A DNA stretch of 6,027 bases from Clostridia bacterium. GTDB lineage: Bacteria; Bacillota; Clostridia; Oscillospirales; CAG-272. Positions 1 through 4,947 of this stretch are shown here, in pieces. Each line of letters begins with the position of its first letter. The first letter of the stretch is position 1. The notes under the pieces are model-generated. The model saw only the letters and a list, made by a program, of their open reading frames with translations, ran no database searches and was not told the origin of the DNA. The stretch spans positions 1 to 6,027 of the forward strand of contig JAFQWT010000136.1 in the NCBI GenBank assembly GCA_017407375.1. The letters are read 5' to 3'. A program made the translations under genes and the position numbers.

Positions 1-98
1 GCGGTGGCTTTTCGCTTATCGGCTGTATTCCGTCCCCCATTCTCGGTGGGGACGGTAACCGTGAATTTCTTGCCGCTTTTATAAGGAGAGCTGTATGA
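1..98 (+). CDS. tlyA: C-terminal end of TlyA-family rRNA 2'-O-methyltransferase (5' partial)
   Basis: Only the last 31 codons are present. Codons start at base 3 and the stop is TGA at 96-98. The translated tail contains IPSPILGGDGNREFLAAF, which fits the conserved end of TlyA/YqxC proteins (SPI-x-G-x-x-GN-x-EFL, as in Bacillus YqxC). Members of this family have an N-terminal S4 RNA-binding domain and a Rossmann SAM-dependent methyltransferase domain, and methylate 16S and/or 23S rRNA; both domains would lie upstream. The position directly before nadK-argR-recN is the usual place for tlyA in Clostridia and supports the call. The stop codon overlaps the nadK start as ATGA (95-98), so the two are probably translationally coupled, and the nadK ribosome binding site lies inside this reading frame. 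The fragment is short, so the assignment rests on one motif plus gene order. Confidence 0.75.
   Translation, partial: GGFSLIGCIPSPILGGDGNREFLAAFIRRAV
30..55 (+). repeat. Perfect 8-bp inverted repeat (GC-rich hairpin) near the 3' end of tlyA
   Basis: CCGTCCCC at 30-37 is the exact reverse complement of GGGGACGG at 48-55, with a 10-base loop at 38-47. In RNA this would be a stable hairpin ending 27 bases before the nadK Shine-Dalgarno sequence. No T-run follows directly (the next TTTT is at 77-80), so it does not look like an intrinsic terminator. It codes for the SPILGGDG part of the TlyA tail, so the symmetry may simply reflect codon choice for Pro and Gly. Confidence 0.5.
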
Positions 99-961
99 AG
101 AATATCGTTGTGATCCCGAATTCCTATAAGGATCCGAAGTATGAAATGACGCGTAAGATCGTCCGCTATCTTCTCTCGTTCGGCGGGCGGGTCTTTCTTC
201 CGACCGAGCACAGTCTCGGAATGAAGCTCCCCGGCATACACTATTATGACAGGGACCTTCCGAAGGAGGCCGAGATGATCCTCGTCATCGGCGGTGACGG
301 CTCGGTGCTGGACGCCTCGGTCTATGCCATTGGCGCGGGGATCCCCCTCTTGGGGGTCAACCTCGGCCGTCTCGGCTATCTTGCCGAGATCGATGACGAT
401 GAGTGCGAGATGCTCTCCCGCCTTTTCACGGACGAATATGCGATCCGTGAGCATATGACCTTCCACGTTTCCCTTGTCCGTGACGGAGAGGAGATGCACC
501 TTGTCCGTTGTGCGGTGAATGACGTTGTCATTTCACAGGCCGAGGGGGAGGGGATGTCCGAGCTCCGTCTTGAGGACGGAAACGGCAACCACCTTACCTA
601 CCTTGCGGACGGCATTATCGTGGCAACGCCTCTCGGCTCTACGGCCTATTCCTTGTCGGCGGGCGGGCCGATCATCGATTCCTCTCTGGATGCCATGTGT
701 GTCACGCCGATCTGCGCGCATTCGCTCTTCTCGCGCTCGATCATCTTTCCGCCCGACACGCCTCTCTCCGTAAAGAACATATCGCATCGCGGAGGGCGTA
801 TGCGGGTCTCGATCGACGGTGGCGAGAACTATACGCTGGAGCCAGAGGATCTTGTGAAGATCTCCCGCTCGGAGAAGACCCTGCAGATCATCACGCTCAA
901 AAACGAAAGCGCCGTCGGCATTCTTTGCCGCAAGATGAAGCACCTCAACCAGCGCGTTTGA
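95..961 (+). CDS. nadK: NAD kinase (ATP/polyphosphate-dependent)
   Basis: Phosphorylates the 2'-hydroxyl of the adenosine ribose of NAD+ to make NADP+; cytosolic and the only known route to NADP(H). The 288-residue length is normal for bacterial NadK. Visible family motifs are the GGDG nucleotide/catalytic motif at residues 66-69 (Asp68 is the expected catalytic residue), NLGRLGYL at 89-96, the NAD-contacting Asn-Asp pair at 142-143, and the highly conserved block at about 170-192 containing ADGIIVATPLGSTAYS and SAGGP. The ATG at 95 is well supported: AAGGAG at 83-88 is six bases upstream, and the start overlaps the upstream stop as ATGA. Stop TGA is at 959-961, 13 bases before argR. No promoter is seen; expression probably depends on readthrough from the upstream unit. 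No key residue is missing. NADPH made from its product is the reductant used by MurB farther down the same unit. Confidence 0.96.
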   Translation: MKNIVVIPNSYKDPKYEMTRKIVRYLLSFGGRVFLPTEHSLGMKLPGIHYYDRDLPKEAEMILVIGGDGSVLDASVYAIGAGIPLLGVNLGRLGYLAEIDDDECEMLSRLFTDEYAIREHMTFHVSLVRDGEEMHLVRCAVNDVVISQAEGEGMSELRLEDGNGNHLTYLADGIIVATPLGSTAYSLSAGGPIIDSSLDAMCVTPICAHSLFSRSIIFPPDTPLSVKNISHRGGRMRVSIDGGENYTLEPEDLVKISRSEKTLQIITLKNESAVGILCRKMKHLNQRV

Positions 962-974
962 AAGGAAGAAGGAC

Positions 975-1427
975 ATGAAGAACAAAAGACAGGAAGCGAT
1001 CCTTGAGCTGATCGAGAGATATGAGATCCAAAAGCAGGAGGAGCTGATCCGCCTTCTTGAGGAGCGTGGCTTTACCGCCACGCAGGCCACCGTTTCCCGC
1101 GATATCCGTGAGCTGAAGCTGATGAAGGGCACGGGGGAGGGCGGCGTGCATAAGTACGTTCTTCCCAGCCGCCGCCAGAACGTGGTCCCCAAGTTCAACA
1201 GCTCCCTGACCGAGTCCATCATCAAGGTGGACTGCGCGGAGAACCTGATCGTTGTCAAGACCTACCCCGGCATGGCGCCCGCCGTTGCCTCCTGCATCGA
1301 CACCTTCAACATCCATGAGATCGTGGGGAGCGTGGCGGGGGACGATGCCGTTTTGGTCGTTGTGCGCTCCAAGGAGGAGGCCTCTCTCCTGCGCGATAAG
1401 CTCCGTAAGATGATCGAGATGATGTGA
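975..1427 (+). CDS. argR: Arginine repressor ArgR/AhrC
   Basis: Arginine-sensing transcription factor that represses arginine biosynthesis and, in Bacillus-type AhrC, activates catabolism. Family members form hexamers with L-arginine and bind ARG-box operators. The 150-residue length is standard. Residues 1-65 form the winged helix-turn-helix DNA-binding domain, with the recognition region QATVSRDIRELKL at 37-49 almost identical to the Firmicute consensus. Residues about 78-150 form the oligomerisation and arginine-binding domain, with KTYPGMAPAVASCID at 95-109 and GDD at 122-124, where Asp123/Asp124 correspond to the corepressor-binding aspartates. The usual GDDT is GDDA here and PGNA is PGMA, both conservative-looking changes. 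The ATG at 975 follows AAGGAAG (962-968) by six bases. Its TGA stop (1425-1427) shares a base with an upstream candidate ATG for recN. No ARG box is visible in the window, so any autoregulation would have to act at a promoter upstream. Confidence 0.96.
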   Translation: MKNKRQEAILELIERYEIQKQEELIRLLEERGFTATQATVSRDIRELKLMKGTGEGGVHKYVLPSRRQNVVPKFNSSLTESIIKVDCAENLIVVKTYPGMAPAVASCIDTFNIHEIVGSVAGDDAVLVVVRSKEEASLLRDKLRKMIEMM

Positions 1428-1433
1428 TGGATC

Positions 1434-1440
1434 GGGGGAG
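1434..1440 (+). promoter_or_regulatory. Ribosome binding site deciding the recN start
   Basis: GGGGGAG lies four bases before ATG 1445. The earlier in-frame candidates, GTG 1424 and ATG 1427, have no comparable purine-rich site in front, and the RecN family normally begins with Met-Leu followed by a beta strand, as it does from 1445. Confidence 0.6.
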
Positions 1441-1444
1441 CTCT

Positions 1445-3139
1445 ATGCTGCAAACGCTGCACATTGAGAACATCGCCGTGATCCGAAGGACCGACGTGGA
1501 TCTTTCGGAGGGGTTCTCCGTCCTCAGCGGTGAAACGGGCGCGGGCAAGTCGATCATCATTGATTCGATCGGCTTTGTGCTTGGCGCACGCGGAGGGCGG
1601 GAGCTCATCCGCACGGGGGCGGAGCGTGCCGTTGTCAGCGCCCTCTTTTCGGTGTCGGAGCCGATGGCCGAGCGCCTCCTTGCGCTGGGGGCCGAGTGCG
1701 AGGGCGGTGAGCTGCTTATCGAGCGCACCCTCACGGCCGAGGGGCGCACCACGGCGCGCCTCAACGGCCGCCCCGTCACCCTGGCGCTTTTGCGCAGTGT
1801 GGCGGAGCATTTGGTCAACATCCACGGCCAAAGCGATACCCACACCCTGACAAATTCCGAAAATCAGCGGAGAATACTGGACGACTATGCCGAAAGCGCC
1901 CAAGAGCTTTCGCGGTATACCGCCGCCTACGAGGAGCTTTCCCGCCTCCGTGCCGAGATCCGTAAGATATCCGCGGACGAGGCGGGGCGCCTGCGTGAGG
2001 TGGAGATGCTCCGCTATCAGATCGCCGATATCGAGACCCACTCCCTCCGCGAGGGTGAGGAGGAGAAGCTCTCGGAGAAGAAAAAACGCCTGAAGAGCAT
2101 AGAGCGCATCACCAAGCAGACCTCGTTTGCCTACCGCGCCCTGCGTGCGGGAGAGAAGGCCAACGTGCTCTATATCCTCGAGCGCACCATCAGCGCGCTC
2201 GATACGCTTGCCGACGTCATTCCCGCCGTTAAGGACATTACGGCAGAGCTTGAGGACTGCCGCTCCCGCATTGAGGATGCGGCCGAAAGCGTCCGCGCCC
2301 TTTCCGAGGAGGATGAGGGGGATGCCACCAAGCTCCTGAACGCCGTGGAAAACCGCTTGGCAACGATCGAGCGGCTGGGAAGAAAATACGGCGGCTCGGT
2401 CGAGACTGTGCTTGCCTACTGTGCTGAGGCCAAGGCGCGCCTTTCCCTCCTTGAAAACGCCGATGCCCGCCTTGACGAGCTGAAGGCGGCCGAGGCCGCC
2501 GCCCTTACGGAGGCGACGGTGCTGGCTCACGCGCTTCACGAAAAGCGCGCCGCGGCCGCCGCCGTCCTTTCCGAGCGGGTGCAGGAGGTCCTTGCCTTTT
2601 TGGATATGCCGAAGGTCCGCTTTTCCGTCAGCGTACGGGAGCGGCAGGGAGGGGAAGGGCTGCTCCTTACCCGTGACGGAGGCGATGACGTGGAATTTTT
2701 GCTGGCCGCCAACCCCGGGGAGCCCTTGATGCCCCTTTCCTCCATTGCCTCGGGCGGTGAGCTGGCCCGTATCATGCTGGCCATCAAGTCGGTCATCTCG
2801 GACCGCGATGGCATCGGTACGGTCATTTACGATGAGATCGATGCCGGCGTTTCGGGCAAGACCGCGCGCAAGCTGGGGATCGAGCTTTTGCGATCCTCGG
2901 GGCGCGGGCAGGTGCTGTGCGTTACCCACTCGGCACAGATCGCCTCGTTGGCCGATACCCATTACCTGATCAAAAAGACCGAACGGGACGGACGTGCGGA
3001 GACCGAGGTGGTCGCCTTAGACGAGGAGGGACGTATCACAGAGCTATCCCGCATCCTCGGCGGTATTGAGGTGACCGAGACCCAGCGCCGCGCGGCCCTG
3101 GAGCTCTATACCGAGAGGAGCGCTTACAAAGAGGCGTAA
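1445..3139 (+). CDS. recN: DNA repair protein RecN (SMC-like ATPase)
   Basis: Cytosolic SMC-family ATPase recruited early to DNA double-strand breaks, where it holds or tethers ends and assists RecA-dependent recombination. From the chosen ATG the protein is 564 residues, typical for RecN. The N-terminal head half carries the Walker A motif GETGAGKS at 29-36 and an NIHGQSD segment (125-131) matching the family's IHGQ motif. A charged, Glu/Arg/Lys/Ala-rich middle (roughly 150-390) is the coiled-coil arm. The C-terminal head half has the ABC signature SGGEL at 436-440, Walker B with catalytic glutamate IYDEIDAGVSG (Asp463, Glu464), and a THSAQIA switch at 494-500. All ATPase motifs are intact. 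Alternative in-frame starts GTG 1424 and ATG 1427 would add up to seven residues. The gene follows argR by 17 bases and is followed by murB after one base. In many Firmicutes recN is LexA-controlled, but I see no LexA-type box just upstream, which fits an internal operon gene. Confidence 0.96.
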   Translation: MLQTLHIENIAVIRRTDVDLSEGFSVLSGETGAGKSIIIDSIGFVLGARGGRELIRTGAERAVVSALFSVSEPMAERLLALGAECEGGELLIERTLTAEGRTTARLNGRPVTLALLRSVAEHLVNIHGQSDTHTLTNSENQRRILDDYAESAQELSRYTAAYEELSRLRAEIRKISADEAGRLREVEMLRYQIADIETHSLREGEEEKLSEKKKRLKSIERITKQTSFAYRALRAGEKANVLYILERTISALDTLADVIPAVKDITAELEDCRSRIEDAAESVRALSEEDEGDATKLLNAVENRLATIERLGRKYGGSVETVLAYCAEAKARLSLLENADARLDELKAAEAAALTEATVLAHALHEKRAAAAAVLSERVQEVLAFLDMPKVRFSVSVRERQGGEGLLLTRDGGDDVEFLLAANPGEPLMPLSSIASGGELARIMLAIKSVISDRDGIGTVIYDEIDAGVSGKTARKLGIELLRSSGRGQVLCVTHSAQIASLADTHYLIKKTERDGRAETEVVALDEEGRITELSRILGGIEVTETQRRAALELYTERSAYKEA

Positions 3140-3140
3140 T

Positions 3141-4052
3141 ATGCCGTTATCCCTCGCGCGTGTTCTTTCCGAGCTTTCTCCCGAGGAGTGCGAGATCCGC
3201 TTTTCCGTGCCTCTTGCGCCCTTCACAAGCTTCCGCATCGGCGGTCCGGCGGCGGCCCTTGCCACACCGAGGAGTGAGGCGGCGCTGTGCCGCCTGCTCT
3301 CCCTTTTGGACGAGGCGGGCGTCTCCCGCACCGTCCTTGGGAACGGGAGCAACGTTCTTGTGCCCGATGGGGGCTATGCGGGCGTTGTCATTCTGACGCG
3401 CGGGCTACATGATTTCAGTATTTCAGAGCAAACTATCACGGCAAGCGCCGGCGCCCCGCTTTCGGCCCTTTGCCGCGCCGCCACCCGCCGGGGGATCGCG
3501 GGATTTTCCCCACTTGTCGGCATCCCTGCCACCCTTGGCGGTGCCATTTTTATGAACGCGGGCGCGGGCGGCGCCACGGTTGGTGAGCGGGTCCTTACGG
3601 TCCGCGCCGTTCCCGCCGGCGGCGGCGATCCCCTTGTCCTTACGCAGGGCGAATGCCTTTTTGGCTATCGCACCAGCGTTTTCGCACGGCGTGGCCTTGT
3701 GATCCTCGGTGCTGAGCTTACGGGCGATGCCGCTGACGCCTCCGCCCTTATCGAGGAGGAGCGACGAGTCACCCTTCACCGCCGTGCCACGCAGCCCCTC
3801 TGTGAGCCGAGCGCTGGGAGCGTTTTCCGCCGCCCGCCGGGGGATTATGCCGGGCGCCTCATTGAGGCGGCAGGGCTGAAGGGGCGCACAGTCGGTGGGG
3901 CGCAGGTATCCCACCTCCACGCGGGGTTCATCGTCAACACGGGCGGTGCGACCGCCGGGGATGTCAAGGAGCTTGTACGCATCGTCACCGAGACGGTGCG
4001 GGAGCGCTTTGGCGTGACCTTAGAGCGTGAGATCGAGTATTTGGGAGAGTGA
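3141..4052 (+). CDS. murB: UDP-N-acetylenolpyruvoylglucosamine reductase (type II MurB)
   Basis: FAD enzyme that uses NADPH to reduce UDP-GlcNAc-enolpyruvate to UDP-N-acetylmuramate, the second committed cytosolic step of peptidoglycan synthesis. The 303-residue length fits type II (Gram-positive) MurB, which lacks the Tyr loop of the E. coli type. Visible motifs are TSFRIGGPA at 29-37 and LGNGSNVLVPDGG at 66-78 (FAD binding), GIPATLGGAIFMNAGAGG at 127-144, YRTSVF at 176-181 with the active-site Arg177, PSAGSVFRRP at 223-232 with the proton-donor Ser227, GAQVSHLHAGFIVN at 253-266, and the terminal LEREIEYLGE with the expected catalytic Glu297. Small departures are Ala instead of Gly after GIP, Gly instead of Tyr in the NAGAYG-like segment, and His-Leu instead of Glu-Lys in the VSEKHAxFIVN block. 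The start ATG lies one base after the recN stop; AAGAGG (3129-3134), inside recN, is a modest ribosome binding site. The stop TGA overlaps a possible GTG start of whiA. Confidence 0.95.
   Translation: MPLSLARVLSELSPEECEIRFSVPLAPFTSFRIGGPAAALATPRSEAALCRLLSLLDEAGVSRTVLGNGSNVLVPDGGYAGVVILTRGLHDFSISEQTITASAGAPLSALCRAATRRGIAGFSPLVGIPATLGGAIFMNAGAGGATVGERVLTVRAVPAGGGDPLVLTQGECLFGYRTSVFARRGLVILGAELTGDAADASALIEEERRVTLHRRATQPLCEPSAGSVFRRPPGDYAGRLIEAAGLKGRTVGGAQVSHLHAGFIVNTGGATAGDVKELVRIVTETVRERFGVTLEREIEYLGE
4043..4049 (+). promoter_or_regulatory. Ribosome binding site deciding the whiA start
   Basis: GGGAGAG at the very end of murB is five bases before ATG 4055, a workable spacing. The alternative GTG 4049 overlaps this site and would leave almost no spacer. 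Starting at 4055 also gives MSYSSDLKQQL, which fits the MSFS-x-x-x-K-x-EL opening usual for WhiA. Confidence 0.6.
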
Positions 4053-4054
4053 GT

Positions 4055-4927
4055 ATGTCCTATTCCTCGGACCTCAAGCAGCAGCTGGCTGAAAAAGAGG
4101 TCAAAAAGAAGTGTTGCCGCCGCGCGCTCCTTTACGGTATGCTGGCAGTGCGCGGTACACAGGCAGAGGGTAAAGTTTCCTTGACACTGGAGAAGGAAAG
4201 CGTAGCACCGCTGGCGGCCGAGCTTTGCCGCACCGTCGGCAAGGAGGTCAGTGTCACCTCCGTGGCCTCCCGCTTTCCACGCTCAATTGTCACCTTTTCC
4301 TCTCCCGCCGCTTGCGCTTATCTTGCTGCGGGGGAGATGACGCTCCCGCCCGACGGCGCCGCCTGCCCACAGTGTCTTTCGCATTTTTTGCGCGGTGTGT
4401 TTTTGGCGGCGGGGCGTATGTCGGACTACAAAAAGCTTTACCGCCTGGAGTTTTCGGCCAAGGAGAGGACCGAGGCGCTTTACGCCCTCCTTGCAAGTGA
4501 GGCCACGCCCCCGCGGCAGACGGAGCGCCGCGGAGAAAAGCTCCTTTATTACAAGACCAATTCCGAGATCTGTGATTTCATGGCGGGCATCGGCGCGGAA
4601 ACGGCCGCCTTTGAGCTGATCAACGACAGCATTGAGGCGGGCTACCGCAACGCCGCCAACCGCCGCGCCAACTGTGAAACGCGAAACATCGAGCGCTCGG
4701 TGGAGGCATCGATGCGCTTTGTACATACCTACCGCCGCTTAGTGGAGGCGGACAAGCTCTCGCTTTTGTCCGAGGACCTTCAGGAAACGGCACGGCTCCG
4801 CGCGGAGAATCCAACGGCTTCTCTGGCACTCCTCGGTGCGAGACACTCACCGCCCATTACCAAATCGGGCATGAATCACCGCCTTGAAAAAATATTGCGC
4901 CTGGCGGAGGATATCCTCAAACGATAA
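4055..4927 (+). CDS. whiA: DNA-binding protein WhiA (sporulation/cell-division regulator family)
   Basis: WhiA has a LAGLIDADG homing-endonuclease-like N-terminal fold without nuclease activity and a C-terminal helix-turn-helix. It is a transcription factor for sporulation septation in Streptomyces, and in Bacillus influences cell division and chromosome segregation. From ATG 4055 the protein is 290 residues, somewhat shorter than the usual 300-330. Recognisable features are KCCRRALLYGML at 19-30, CPQCLSHFLRGVFLAAG at 104-120 (family form CC-x-R-x-YLRGAFLAGG), YYKTNSEICDFMAGIGA in the middle, YRNAANRRANCETRNI ending near residue 211 (family RNS-x-NR-x-x-NCETANL), and the HTH segment ITKSGMNHRLEKI at 268-280. 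It is clearly divergent but keeps the hallmark NCET and SKSG-x-NHR-type motifs. It sits two bases after murB and 20 before dnaE, the expected neighbourhood in Clostridia except that rapZ and yvcK are absent. Presence of whiA does not by itself mean the organism forms spores. Confidence 0.92.
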   Translation: MSYSSDLKQQLAEKEVKKKCCRRALLYGMLAVRGTQAEGKVSLTLEKESVAPLAAELCRTVGKEVSVTSVASRFPRSIVTFSSPAACAYLAAGEMTLPPDGAACPQCLSHFLRGVFLAAGRMSDYKKLYRLEFSAKERTEALYALLASEATPPRQTERRGEKLLYYKTNSEICDFMAGIGAETAAFELINDSIEAGYRNAANRRANCETRNIERSVEASMRFVHTYRRLVEADKLSLLSEDLQETARLRAENPTASLALLGARHSPPITKSGMNHRLEKILRLAEDILKR

Positions 4928-4934
4928 AACGAAA

Positions 4935-4941
4935 GGGAGGG
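4935..4941 (+). promoter_or_regulatory. Ribosome binding site deciding the GTG start of dnaE
   Basis: GGGAGGG contains GGAGG at 4936-4940, seven bases before GTG 4948. An ATG at 4944 is only three bases away and is out of frame with dnaE. The favourable spacing to GTG and the protein family both choose 4948. Confidence 0.75.
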
Positions 4942-4947
4942 ATATGC

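Noticed and set aside
343..356. CCCCC-TCTT-GGGGG mini-hairpin in nadK
   Set aside because: Only five base pairs, and it encodes the conserved Ile-Pro-Leu-Leu-Gly-Val stretch; no regulatory position.
533..1258. 241-codon minus-strand open frame opposite nadK and argR
   Set aside because: Both overlapped genes are unmistakable on the + strand, and the antisense translation is Arg/Ser-rich with no recognisable motif.
1530..1850. Plus-strand out-of-frame open frame inside recN (106 codons)
   Set aside because: Its product is Arg/Ser/Ala-rich, typical of a shifted frame in GC-rich coding DNA, and it lies within the conserved RecN ATPase head.
2075..2090. A-rich run (AAAAAAC) in recN as a possible programmed frameshift site
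   Set aside because: The reading frame is AAG AAA AAA CGC, so the heptamer is not in the slippery register, and RecN continues intact in one frame to its C-terminal motifs.
2530..2549. 7-bp inverted repeat CGCGCTT/AAGCGCG in recN
   Set aside because: It lies deep in coding sequence, is short, and has no T-run or nearby start; expected by chance in GC-rich DNA.
1262..2962. 566-codon minus-strand open frame opposite recN and the end of argR
   Set aside because: It is codon-aligned with recN, its translation resembles no family I recognise, and recN on the + strand has every expected motif. It is a by-product of rare TTA/CTA/TCA codons.
3344..3360. GAACG...CGTTC symmetry in murB resembling a LexA-type operator
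   Set aside because: The seven-base spacer does not fit the Gram-positive SOS box, and the bases encode the conserved Gly-Asn-Gly-Ser-Asn-Val FAD motif.
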